Assembly: GCA_018701215.1 (NCBI GenBank)
Contig: JABIWH010000051.1
Location: 1-30,503 of the forward strand
DNA length: 30,503 nt
Source of the DNA: Rhodospirillaceae bacterium
GTDB lineage: Bacteria > Pseudomonadota > Alphaproteobacteria > GCA-2731375
Direction of reading: 5' to 3'
Shown: positions 14,556 through 22,651 of the stretch, piece after piece
Numbering within the stretch: the stretch's first letter is position 1
Layout: every line of letters begins with the position of its first letter
Notes under the pieces: model-generated
The model's database searches: none
Seen by the model: only the letters and a program-made list of their open reading frames with translations
What the model was told of the DNA's origin: nothing
Position numbers and translations under genes: made by a program

Positions 14556-15869
14556 CTAGGCGCCGTCCAGAACCCCTAACATGGCCGCAACGGTAATCAA
14601 TTTTTCCCGTGGCGCGCCCTCGCGGGCGGCGGCCTTTTCATGCGCATCCAGGGTCAACCAATCATCGTAACTGACAATTCGCCCGCCATTCTTGGCGATG
14701 GCCGCTTCCAGGGCTTCGCGGCCCGGCTTTGAACCGGCGGCAATATCTTCCAAAATCTGCTTCGCGGCCTGCTGGCCATCGGGCCGGTTGGTACCGATAA
14801 CGCCCGTGGGGCCGCGCTTGATCCAGCCCACGACGTAGAGGCCATCGCCGGCCCGGCCCTCATCGGAGATCGCAACGCCCCAATCATCGTTGAAGGGCAA
14901 GCCTTCCAAGCCGCCGGAACGATAGCCCACCGCCGGCAGCACCAACGAGGTCTCGATTTCAAAAAATTCGCCGGTACCCACCGCACGGCCATCGACGACC
15001 TCGGTCCGTTCCATGCGGATGCCTTCGACCTTGTCACCGCCCAGGATTTCGCGGGGCGCGGCAAAGAATTGAAAATGCACTCGTTTGGGCAGTTCGTCCG
15101 CTGCCCGGGGGGCAAATTCCCGCAAGGTGTCCAGGTTCTTGTCGCGCAGGCGGCGGTCCCGGTCGGACATCTCCATATCCTCGGGCACCGCATCGGGAAT
15201 AATGCCGCCATCAATCTGTGGCACACAAATTTCCAGCTTGCCCATCTCGCGCAATTCCACGTTGGTGAATTTAGCCTCGACCGGCCCGCGCCGGCCCAGC
15301 ATGTAGACATCCGTGATGGACGAAGCCTGGATCGCGTCCAGGGCGTCGTTGGTAATGTCGGAAGGAGACAGCTCGCCCCGGGTCTTGACCAGCAGGCGGG
15401 CAATATCGATGGCCACGTTGCCATTGCCGATGACGCAGACATTAGCGGTGTCCAGGTTCGGATCCAGATCAACAAAATCGGGATGGCCGTTGTACCAACC
15501 GACAAAGGCGGCGGAACCGATCACGCCGTCCTTGTCTTCGCCTGGAATGCCAAGCTTGTTATCCTCGGGCGAGCCGATGGCGATGACCACCGCATCGTAC
15601 ATGGCGCGCAAGTCGTCCAAGCTCAAGTCCCCGCCCACATCGACATTGCCGTAAAACCGGACCTCGTCACGGGCGGCGGTCTTATCAAAGGCCCGCGACA
15701 CGTTCTTGGTGGTCTGATGATCAGGCGCCACGCCGTAACGGATCAAACCATGTGGCGCCGGCAGACGCTCGATAATATCAATCTGACAGTCGGTATCCGA
15801 CTTGGCCAAAGCCTCGGCGGTATAAAATCCGCTTGGGCCCGAGCCCACGATAGCCACGCTAATGGGCAT
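14556..15869 (-). CDS. fprA: Ferredoxin-NADP reductase, adrenodoxin reductase-like (FprA type)
   Basis: 437 residues. The FAD fold starts at once with VAIVGSGPSGFYTAEALAK (5-23), then APHGLIRYGVAPDHQTTKNV, the family's hallmark. A second Rossmann motif VCVIGNGNVAIDIARLL lies near 147-163, followed by MLGRRGPVEAKFTNVELREM. The C-terminal GWIKRGPTGVIGTNRPDG is also characteristic. Such enzymes move electrons between NADPH and ferredoxin. The gene stands 141 bases after korB and 21 bases before the Mo-hydroxylase FAD subunit, so it could supply reduced ferredoxin for the ring reductase or recover NADPH from ferredoxin reduced by KorAB. It has a Gly-rich purine tract upstream of ATG 15869 as ribosome site. 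Confidence 0.92.
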   Translation of the reverse strand: MPISVAIVGSGPSGFYTAEALAKSDTDCQIDIIERLPAPHGLIRYGVAPDHQTTKNVSRAFDKTAARDEVRFYGNVDVGGDLSLDDLRAMYDAVVIAIGSPEDNKLGIPGEDKDGVIGSAAFVGWYNGHPDFVDLDPNLDTANVCVIGNGNVAIDIARLLVKTRGELSPSDITNDALDAIQASSITDVYMLGRRGPVEAKFTNVELREMGKLEICVPQIDGGIIPDAVPEDMEMSDRDRRLRDKNLDTLREFAPRAADELPKRVHFQFFAAPREILGGDKVEGIRMERTEVVDGRAVGTGEFFEIETSLVLPAVGYRSGGLEGLPFNDDWGVAISDEGRAGDGLYVVGWIKRGPTGVIGTNRPDGQQAAKQILEDIAAGSKPGREALEAAIAKNGGRIVSYDDWLTLDAHEKAAAREGAPREKLITVAAMLGVLDGA

Positions 15870-15955
15870 GGATAGCCTAACCCCCCTGTTATTCTTTTTC
15901 CGCTCTTCCCGGCTGGGAACAGCAAGGTTACTTTACAAGGTCGCCCCGGACCTAA

Positions 15956-16011
15956 AGCGCATGGAAAAAATGCGCTCAGACTCTTAAGAATCGAGCAATT
16001 GAAAATTGCTC
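15956..16011. repeat. Pair of intergenic hairpins between korB and fprA (REP-like)
   Basis: Two perfect inverted repeats lie in a row: AGCGCAT-N7-ATGCGCT (15956-15976) and GAGCAATT-GAA-AATTGCTC (15993-16011), the second overlapping the korB stop codon. The composition resembles palindromic intergenic repeats scattered in alphaproteobacterial genomes. No long T-tract follows either stem in minus sense, so they are more likely a repeat, processing or attenuation element than a simple terminator. Confidence 0.5.
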
Positions 16012-17039
16012 TAGTCCCCCACCGTCCAGGTCGCCCCGCTACGCAGCAGCGTATTGATATCAGCCACGCCATCAGCTGCACGGGCCGCATCAACTTGTTG
16101 ATAAACCGCCGTATCGTAGGCTTCTGCATCTTCACAATACAACACGCCAACGGCAACCGGAAACTCCGGGTTGTGCATGGCGCCCAACAGGCCCGCCAGG
16201 ACCCGGTTGGTTTCGTCATGACACAGCAGATCAGCCTCGGTGACGCCATCAACACCAAGCTGCACCACTTCCAATTCAATGGCGCCAGGCTTCATCCGAA
16301 TACCTTTGTCCCTGTCCTGGCCGAAAATCATCGGCTGGCCATGCTCCAACACCAACTCGCCATCGGCGGCGGTGCTTTTTTCGGCGAATGAGCTGAAGGC
16401 GCCGTCATTATAGACAATGCAATTGGTATAAATTTCCACGAATGAGGCGCCCTGATGGGCATGCGCCCGCTGCAGGATGCCGGGCATGTGCTTTTGCTGT
16501 GTATCGACGGCACGGGCCACGAACGAGGCATTGGCGCCCAAGGCAAAGAGCACCGGCGATAGCGGCCGATCGATCGAGCCCATGGGTGTCGAAGGCGAGC
16601 GTGTGCCCTGCTTCGAGGTCGGCGAATACTGCCCCTTGGTCAGGCCATAGATCTCGTTATTGAACAGCATGATCTGCATGTTCACATTACGCCGCAAGGC
16701 ATGCAGCATGTGGTTGCCGCCGATGGACAGACCATCGCCGTCACCGGTTACCAGCCAGACATCCATCTCAGGATTGGCCAGCTTGACGCCGGTGGCGAAG
16801 GCGGGCGCCCGGCCATGAATGGTGTGGAAACCATAGGTCGACATGTAATAGGGAAACCGCGAGGAGCAGCCGATGCCCGATATAAAGACGACATTTTCAG
16901 GCGCCGTACCAATATCGGCCAGGGCTTTTTGCACGCCCTTCAAAATGGCGTAGTCGCCACAACCCGGGCACCAACGAACTTCCTGATCAGAGGCGAAATC
17001 CTTCGCCTTCAGCGCGGTCGGCTTTGCTGGCGCGTTCAT
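16011..17039 (-). CDS. korB: 2-oxoglutarate:ferredoxin oxidoreductase subunit beta (KorB)
   Basis: 342 residues. The Fe-S ligands expected for 2-oxoacid:ferredoxin oxidoreductase beta subunits are Cys24, Cys27 (WCPGCGDYA), Cys58 (GIGCSSR) and Cys207 (YTNCIVYNDGAF). The TPP motif starts with GDGD at 99-102 and the Asn/Gly pattern FNNEIYGLTKGQ follows at 126-137; SPTSKQGTRSPSTPMGS is the conserved stretch of KorB. ATG 17039 overlaps the korA stop (ATGA) and has GGAG 7 bases upstream. With KorA it catalyses CoA- and ferredoxin-dependent oxidative decarboxylation of 2-oxoglutarate, or the reverse. The two-subunit form (long KorA, 340-residue KorB) is known from aerobes, where it is relatively oxygen tolerant. 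Confidence 0.95.
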   Translation of the reverse strand: MNAPAKPTALKAKDFASDQEVRWCPGCGDYAILKGVQKALADIGTAPENVVFISGIGCSSRFPYYMSTYGFHTIHGRAPAFATGVKLANPEMDVWLVTGDGDGLSIGGNHMLHALRRNVNMQIMLFNNEIYGLTKGQYSPTSKQGTRSPSTPMGSIDRPLSPVLFALGANASFVARAVDTQQKHMPGILQRAHAHQGASFVEIYTNCIVYNDGAFSSFAEKSTAADGELVLEHGQPMIFGQDRDKGIRMKPGAIELEVVQLGVDGVTEADLLCHDETNRVLAGLLGAMHNPEFPVAVGVLYCEDAEAYDTAVYQQVDAARAADGVADINTLLRSGATWTVGD

Positions 17040-18940
17040 TTCGCTTCTCCAGATGTTCCATCAAGGTGGTTTTCGATGGCGTCCTCGATTTCGGAAATTT
17101 TAAACGGCTGGCCATTGACCTTGTTCATCGGCTCTGCGGGCACCAGATATTCGGCGCGCAGAACCGTGACCAGTTGGCCGTTGTTCATTTCCGGTACCAA
17201 AACCTGCTCGAAGCCGGCCAAAAGATCACCAAGATTGCTTGGCAGGGGCCAGATGTGATGCAGATGAACATGGCTGACGTCATAGCCCTGATCGCGCATG
17301 TTGCCGACGGCACGGCTGATGGGACCGTAGGTGGAGCCCCAGCCGACCACGGCCAGCTTGCCGGTCTTATTACCCTGTTCCACGCCCTGCAAGGGGATGT
17401 CCTTGGCAATGCCGCGGATCTTGGCGGCACGCAGATCGGTCATGCGTTGATGGTTGTCGGCATCGTAGGAGATATTGCCTGTGCCATCCTCGCGTTCAAT
17501 GCCGCCGATGCGGTGCTGCAAGCCCGGCGTACCAGGCGGGGCCCAGGGCCGCGCCAGGGTTTCATCATCGCGGGAGAACGGCAGGAATCCTTCATCGCCG
17601 GCCAGATCGGGGGTCGCGAATTTCACCGGGAACGGTTCGTAGTCGTTGAAATCCGGGATCAGCCACGGCTCGGACGCGTTGCTCATGTAGCCATCGCTCA
17701 ACAACATCACCGGCGTCATGTACTTGGTTGCCAGACGTACCGCTTCGATGCCAATTTCGAAACAATTGGCCGGTGACGACGCGGCCAGGACAACCAAAGG
17801 CGCATCGGCATTGCGGCCATAGACCGCCTGAAAAAGATCCGACTGTTCGGTCTTGGTCGGCATCCCGGTGGACGGCCCGGCGCGTTGAACATTGACGACG
17901 ATCAACGGCAATTCAGCCCCGATTGCCAGGCCGATCGCCTCGCCCTTCAAGGCCACACCCGGACCCGACGACGTCGTGAGGCCGAGGGAGCCGGCAAAGG
18001 ATGCTCCAATCGCGGCACAGACGGCGGCGATTTCATCCTCCGCCTGGAAGGTGACCACATCGAATTGCTTCATGCCGGCCAGAATATGCAGCAGGTTGGA
18101 GGCTGGCGTTATCGGATAGGAGGCCAGGACCAAGCGCAAATCGGCCAGCTTGGTGCCGGCCGCCAGGCCCCAGGCCAAGGCCTCGGACCCCGTGACGGCA
18201 CGGTACAGCCCCGGCGCGATATCCGCCTGGCGAACCGTGAAGCCACGCATGTCGCCGGGCAATTCGGCAGTCTCGCCAAAAATATGGCCGGCATTCATCG
18301 CCGCGATGTTCGCCTCGGCAATATTAGGTAGCTTGGCGAATTTTGTTCGCAGGTAATTAACCGTCGGCTCGCGGTCCCGGTCATAGAGCCAATAAATCAG
18401 CCCCAAGGTCCACATGTTCTTGGAGCGCAGGGCTTCCTTATTGGAAACGCCGTGTTCCTTCACCGCTTCCGTGGTCAGCTTGGAAATATCCATGGTCAGA
18501 ACCTGGAAACCATCCAGGCTGTCATCTTCCAAGGGATCGGTATCAAAGCCGGCCTTCTTCAGATTACGGGCCGTGAAGGTACCGGTATCGATAATGATGG
18601 TACCCCCCGTTTTGACTTCGCCCAGATTGACTTTCAGGGCGGCGGGGTTCATGGCCACCAGCACATCCGGCGCATCGCCGGCGGTGGCGATTTTGCGGGC
18701 GCCAAAATTGATCTGGAACGCGGACACCCCGAAGGTGGTACCGATGGGCGCTCTGATCTCCGCCGGAAAATCCGGGAAGGTCGCCAGGTCGTTTCCGGCC
18801 AGGGCGGTCGCCAGGGTGAATTGGCTGCCCGTTAATTGCATACCGTCGCCGCTATCGCCGGCAAACCGTACGACGACCGATTCCACTTCTTCGCGTGGGG
18901 TGCCGGTCGGCTCAAGCTGAATTGCTGTGCTTGTTACCAT
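17036..18940 (-). CDS. korA: 2-oxoglutarate:ferredoxin oxidoreductase subunit alpha (KorA, gamma-alpha fusion)
   Basis: 634 residues. Residues about 24-200 are the gamma (CoA-interacting) domain with RFAGDSGDGMQLTG and FPAEIRAPIGTTFGVSAFQI. The pyrimidine-binding alpha domain follows with YPITPASNLLH, QAEDEIAA, TTSSGPGVALKGEAIGLA and RAGPSTGMPTKTEQSDL. The C-terminal third contains GWGSTYGPI and the EMNNGQLVTVLRAEYL block typical of KorA. Translation begins at ATG 18940 with a weak GAG site. It is the first gene of the minus-strand block; about 300 bases of non-coding DNA lie upstream. 2-Oxoglutarate is the most likely substrate from overall family resemblance, but pyruvate or another 2-oxoacid cannot be ruled out from sequence alone. 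Confidence 0.95.
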   Translation of the reverse strand: MVTSTAIQLEPTGTPREEVESVVVRFAGDSGDGMQLTGSQFTLATALAGNDLATFPDFPAEIRAPIGTTFGVSAFQINFGARKIATAGDAPDVLVAMNPAALKVNLGEVKTGGTIIIDTGTFTARNLKKAGFDTDPLEDDSLDGFQVLTMDISKLTTEAVKEHGVSNKEALRSKNMWTLGLIYWLYDRDREPTVNYLRTKFAKLPNIAEANIAAMNAGHIFGETAELPGDMRGFTVRQADIAPGLYRAVTGSEALAWGLAAGTKLADLRLVLASYPITPASNLLHILAGMKQFDVVTFQAEDEIAAVCAAIGASFAGSLGLTTSSGPGVALKGEAIGLAIGAELPLIVVNVQRAGPSTGMPTKTEQSDLFQAVYGRNADAPLVVLAASSPANCFEIGIEAVRLATKYMTPVMLLSDGYMSNASEPWLIPDFNDYEPFPVKFATPDLAGDEGFLPFSRDDETLARPWAPPGTPGLQHRIGGIEREDGTGNISYDADNHQRMTDLRAAKIRGIAKDIPLQGVEQGNKTGKLAVVGWGSTYGPISRAVGNMRDQGYDVSHVHLHHIWPLPSNLGDLLAGFEQVLVPEMNNGQLVTVLRAEYLVPAEPMNKVNGQPFKISEIEDAIENHLDGTSGEAK

Positions 18941-19189
18941 GTCTCAAACGCTAATTTGCATAATGGGTGGGGTTCCGCGTGTCTTAGCTATCCATGGGTT
19001 TCACCGGTTACGTTCCGCCGACCATCCGTTTCGTCGACGCCGATATCCGCCATGGGTTGCTGCTAATTCTGGTTCACAAATCCTAAAGTTATAGAAACGG
19101 CTGACACCGCTTGGCGCTTGGATATTGGCGTCCGTCGCGTCAGGCAATGTAACCAGTTCGTTCCCCCTTGCCAATAACCAGATATGGCC
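18941..19189. other. Non-coding region upstream of korA
   Basis: This stretch separates korA from the convergently ending side of the FG-GAP gene, which is on the same strand, so it should hold the kor promoter. I see AT-rich segments such as TATAAC in minus sense but no convincing -35/-10 pair, no RNA gene and no conserved reading frame. Confidence 0.4.
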
Positions 19190-19214
19190 AAAAAAAACAA
19201 GCTTTCGCGAGCCT
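19190..19214 (-). terminator. Possible rho-independent terminator of the cyclase/FG-GAP unit
   Basis: In minus sense a short stem AGGCT-CGCGAA-AGCTT (five pairs, one G-U) is followed by GTTTTTTTT. It lies 25 bases past the FG-GAP stop. The T-run of eight is convincing; the stem is weak. Confidence 0.45.
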
Positions 19215-19239
19215 TTCTTGAACTGTTCATTTGAACCGA

Positions 19240-20310
19240 TTACTGGCTTTTCGGAGCGGGTGAGCGGCGCAGGATTACCAATTCCCCATTGCCCAAGCCG
19301 TAAACCACCTCTTTCCAGCCGTCTTCGTCCAAATCCGCGGCAAACAGGGCTGTGACAATGTGCCGCTCATGGCGGGCCAGATCCCGTATTCGATAGCCGC
19401 CATCCTTGAAAAAAACCTGGCGCAGGCCGGTGCGCCGGGCATTGGGTAAATGCAGAACCTGCCCCTTCCCCCACGCCTGTCCCCAATCCACCGCCACCGC
19501 CATGGTCTGAATAGGGCTGCCCATGGCATGATTCGAAAAACCAGGCGCCGACCATTCCTCGCCCAACCATTCCAGACGCAAGCGATTCTTGCGTAACTCA
19601 AAAAACTTCAAGGTGCCGCCAATATGCGGCGTCACCACCACGGCGGCCTCAAGCCTGCCGTCACCATCAAAATCCGCCACCCCCGCCGGGTTCAGCCAGC
19701 GGTGAGGCAGACCGATGGGCCCGGTCTCGGCGACCAGAACCAAAGCATCGTTCTTCGGGCGCAAAACAGCCAGAGCAGCCCCCGCCGCCAGATAGGAGCG
19801 CACGACCAGCAATTCATCACCGCCATCGCCGTCCAAATCCACAAGCCGCGCGCGGCGGTCCTCGAACACGGAATCCTTGGGCAGGGTAAAGGACAAAACC
19901 TGTCCGTCGCGCTTTTGCACCCGCACGCCCGAGGCCTCGATGGCATCGCCCAGGACACCATGATCATAGCGTTGGGTTGGCCCGGTCAGCCAGGCGGCGG
20001 CAATATCCCGGTTTCCCCGGGTGATAACACCGTCGGGCAGCATGTCATTCCGTCGCTTCATGGCCGGGCGGCGATAGTTAGGCAGCCGGGTCAGAAACGC
20101 CTTGTCGCCGCGTAGCCCCAGGCTGTAAAAATCCGGCCCCTGTGGCGTGCCGAGCCTGGCGATGATCCGGCCGCCGTCGGCGAACAGCGCCGTCAACGGC
20201 TGCCCGGGCAGGTGACGCACCATTTCGCCCTCGGCGCTCGCCGCCGTGACGCCAGAACCAGCCAATAGGGACAACAATAGCGCCCGCCACCGCGTACTTA
20301 ACCACCACAT
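19240..20310 (-). CDS. Exported FG-GAP/VCBS repeat protein
   Basis: 356 residues. MWWLSTRWRALLLSLLAG with a following TAASAEG gives a signal peptide of about 27 residues, so the protein is periplasmic or outside the cell. Three calcium-binding FG-GAP-type loops are visible: LVDLDGDGGDELLVV, VADFDGDGRLEAAVV and AADLDEDGWKEVVYG, consistent with a beta-propeller. No catalytic motif is seen. ATG 20310 is chosen because it gives the signal peptide and lies 5 bases after the stop of the cyclase-family gene; the frame is open further upstream only inside that gene. The function is unknown; these propellers usually bind partners or ligands. Confidence 0.85.
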   Translation of the reverse strand: MWWLSTRWRALLLSLLAGSGVTAASAEGEMVRHLPGQPLTALFADGGRIIARLGTPQGPDFYSLGLRGDKAFLTRLPNYRRPAMKRRNDMLPDGVITRGNRDIAAAWLTGPTQRYDHGVLGDAIEASGVRVQKRDGQVLSFTLPKDSVFEDRRARLVDLDGDGGDELLVVRSYLAAGAALAVLRPKNDALVLVAETGPIGLPHRWLNPAGVADFDGDGRLEAAVVVTPHIGGTLKFFELRKNRLRLEWLGEEWSAPGFSNHAMGSPIQTMAVAVDWGQAWGKGQVLHLPNARRTGLRQVFFKDGGYRIRDLARHERHIVTALFAADLDEDGWKEVVYGLGNGELVILRRSPAPKSQ

Positions 20311-20315
20311 ACGGA

Positions 20316-21092
20316 TCAGTCCTCGATAATCGCCACGGCACGTGTCCAGCCGGCGGACGCACCCCTGATTTTCATCGGGAAACAGGCGACGGTGAAGCCC
20401 GTGGCGGGCAAACATTCCAGATTGTGCAGCTTTTCAATATGGCAATAGCCAATATTGCGGCCGGCCCGGTGCCCCTCCCATATGATCGCGGCTTCCTTGC
20501 TTTCACGGTAACGCTGGGCGGTAAAGCTGAACGGGGCATCCCAGGACCAGGCATCGGTGCCGGTCAAACGGACGCCGCGCTCCAGCAAATACATCGTCGC
20601 CTCAAGCCCCATGCCACATCCCGTATCGACATAATTGTCGCCGCCAAATGCCGTTCCCGCCGCCGTATTGACCACGACGATTTCCAACGGCGCAAGGGTA
20701 TGGCCGATACGCTTCAATTCCGCCTCGACATCATCCGCCGTCGCCACATAGCCATCACCAAAGTGCCGGAAATCCAGTTTCACCCCGGGCTGAAAACACC
20801 ATTCCAGGGGCACTTCATCAATGGTGATAGCGCGCTCTCCCCGGTTCATCGTGGAGGCGAAATGATAGGGTGCATCGAGATGCGTACCATTATGGGTGGA
20901 CAGGGCGACACGCTCCACGGCCCAGCCTTCGCCATCGGGTAGATCGTCTTTTTCCAACCCGGGAAAAAATGCCGTCATGCCCGGGACCGAGGCCTGATGA
21001 TCGATGTATTCAATCTTCGGCTGGGATCCCGGTGGGTCCGAAATCACGTCGTTTTCAAGAAATATGGATATATCGATTATTTGCCTAGGCAT
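20316..21092 (-). CDS. Cyclase family protein (kynurenine formamidase-like metal hydrolase)
   Basis: 258 residues of the PF04199 family. The metal-binding signature HNGTHLDAPYH spans 67-77 (His67, His71, Asp73, His77). Other family blocks are LTGTDAWSWDAP and the C-terminal CHIEKLHNLECLPATGFTVACFPMKIRGASAGWTRAVAI region. Start ATG 21092 is preceded by GGGAG 6 bases upstream; an in-frame ATG 24 bases further upstream lacks such a site. Members hydrolyse N-formylkynurenine, isatin or related cyclic amides. A nearby IorAB operon hints at tryptophan or indole compounds, but the units are separated and on opposite strands. It forms a two-gene unit with the FG-GAP protein. Confidence 0.88.
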   Translation of the reverse strand: MPRQIIDISIFLENDVISDPPGSQPKIEYIDHQASVPGMTAFFPGLEKDDLPDGEGWAVERVALSTHNGTHLDAPYHFASTMNRGERAITIDEVPLEWCFQPGVKLDFRHFGDGYVATADDVEAELKRIGHTLAPLEIVVVNTAAGTAFGGDNYVDTGCGMGLEATMYLLERGVRLTGTDAWSWDAPFSFTAQRYRESKEAAIIWEGHRAGRNIGYCHIEKLHNLECLPATGFTVACFPMKIRGASAGWTRAVAIIED

Positions 21093-21375
21093 CACAAACT
21101 CCCATTCCATAAAGGAAAACACACAGCCAACCTTGGCGTTATGATACGCCACACAATACTTTGTGACATATTTGTCGCATTTTGCGATGAAAGCACCACA
21201 AAAACATTCAATAACTTTGCCTTGTTCCCATCGCCATGTAAATTGCCATCGGTTATCGTCAAATTTCTGCTACGATATCTCATCGTGGAAGTTCTGTGGT
21301 CGAAAGCGCATCGATTCGTAGATGCCTTAAGTCTACGGTACTTTTAAAATTCGAAGTATTCCGGGACGAAGAGCA

Positions 21376-21585
21376 ATGCCAACAGGAACAGTTAAATGGT
21401 TCAACCCAACTAAAGGGTATGGATTTATCGAGCCCAGCGACGGCTCCACGGATGCGTTTGTACACATCTCCGCCGTCGAGCAGGCCGGCCTATCTACTCT
21501 GAACGAAGGTCAGAAGGTCGAATACGAACTGACGGCCGGCCGCAATGGCAAGACCGCGGCCGATAAGATCGTCATTGTCGATTAA
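21376..21585 (+). CDS. Cold shock protein (CspA family)
   Basis: 69 residues, a single cold-shock OB-fold. RNP1-like KGYGFIEP and RNP2-like AFVHISAVE are both present after the usual GTVKWFN start. These proteins bind single-stranded RNA/DNA and melt RNA structure. About 280 bases separate the start from the divergent cyclase gene, room for the long 5' leader common for csp genes. The Shine-Dalgarno is a modest GAAGAG just before ATG. A stop-overlapping hairpin follows. Confidence 0.96.
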   Translation: MPTGTVKWFNPTKGYGFIEPSDGSTDAFVHISAVEQAGLSTLNEGQKVEYELTAGRNGKTAADKIVIVD

Positions 21586-21605
21586 TTTTCGGGCGACCGA
21601 AAATT
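21584..21605 (+). terminator. Hairpin at the csp stop codon
   Basis: AATTTTCGG-GCGA-CCGAAAATT is a perfect 9-pair inverted repeat starting within the TAA stop. It has no T-tract after it on the plus strand, so it may stabilise the mRNA 3' end or terminate weakly. Confidence 0.4.
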
Positions 21606-22004
21606 AGCACGATCAAAAGACGACCCAGCGGTTTGTGCTGGATGTAAGCGAAGAGCGAAGATCTTTTAGGTGCCATCCGTGGGCCCTGTCCTGGTTCGTA
21701 GTTGACCAATCGGGGAGTCCGCTGAGTGGCCGGGGTAACGTTTCGCAACACCGCCAGAGCATGACTGGTTAGGCGGCTGGCCGCACAAGCAACGGCGAAT
21801 TGCGGCCAAGAATGGTACGGCGACATGGACATTCGTCACGGCATATGTCGTGGGCAAAGTTTATGGTCGCTTTTTTTCTGGCTCGCCGTCAAACCCAGCC
21901 ATTGCGTCATATTATTTAATATTTTTGATTAAATAAAATAAATATCGAATTGAAACAAAACATTATTTTTCTTCTAAAACGTCTGGCCTGGCAACGCGCC
22001 GTAG
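21606..22004. other. 399-base gap without recognisable gene
   Basis: It lies between the convergently oriented csp and cytochrome c' genes. The first part has normal composition with a few short open frames that resemble nothing I know. The second part (about 21908-21985) is very AT-rich with runs of TTTAATATTTTTGATTAAAT type. No tRNA, strong terminator or repeat was found. Confidence 0.4.
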
Positions 22005-22463
22005 TTACTTTTTTGGCACGCGGTACGGTTTGTGGCAGCCACCGCAATATTTGCCAACAATTTTTAGGGCCCCGCCAATAGCGCCGGCATCACCGGTTTT
22101 CGCGGCGGCCACCAGCGTCGGCGTGACCGCGGCCAAGGCGTCGATCTTGGCGGAGAAACCAGCCGCATCAGTCCAGATTTCCGGCTTCGCCCGTGTCCCC
22201 GCACCACCCGAGCCGTCGGGAAACAACAACCCCATGGTCAGGGCGGCGTCATGAATGGCCTGGGCATGCACCGGTATGGCGACGGAATAGGCCGCCTTCC
22301 GCTTGGCCACCGCACCAAGAGCTTTCATGTGGCCGCCGATGGCTTTCATCGCCGCCTGACGTTGCATCGCCGCCGACATTTCGGCGGCTGCCGGGCCAGC
22401 CATGGCCGCGCCAATTCCAACCGCAAAAATCGCCGCGCTCAAAGTGTGTAATATCGGTTTCAT
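22005..22463 (-). CDS. Cytochrome c' family protein
   Basis: 152 residues with a signal peptide (MKPILHTLSAAIFAVGIGAA to about Ala27), so periplasmic. The mature part is helical and ends with the haem c site CGGCHKPYR (140-148), the C-terminal position typical for four-helix cytochrome c'. ATG 22463 has GGGGGAG 6 bases upstream. Cytochromes c' bind NO and CO at a five-coordinate haem and help resist nitrosative stress. It diverges from the iorAB operon across 188 bases and could share control with it. Confidence 0.92.
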   Translation of the reverse strand: MKPILHTLSAAIFAVGIGAAMAGPAAAEMSAAMQRQAAMKAIGGHMKALGAVAKRKAAYSVAIPVHAQAIHDAALTMGLLFPDGSGGAGTRAKPEIWTDAAGFSAKIDALAAVTPTLVAAAKTGDAGAIGGALKIVGKYCGGCHKPYRVPKK

Positions 22464-22651
22464 GGCCGTCTCCCCCAACCTGATTTTGTCTAAATCGTGA
22501 CTGTTGCCAATATAATCCGATCAGCCTGCACGGCATAATTAGAAAAACACCTTGGAACCTGTGAAATCTCGCACCATTTGCCGTCGTCCGGCGTTGACAG
22601 AGGCCTGTTGGCGGCGCACTTTGCGTGCGTGACTAATGGGGAGCCATAGGC

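Noticed and set aside
22594..22622. TTGACA as promoter of iorA
   Set aside because: The -35 match is perfect, but at 17 bases spacing the -10 would be CACTTT, too poor to call.
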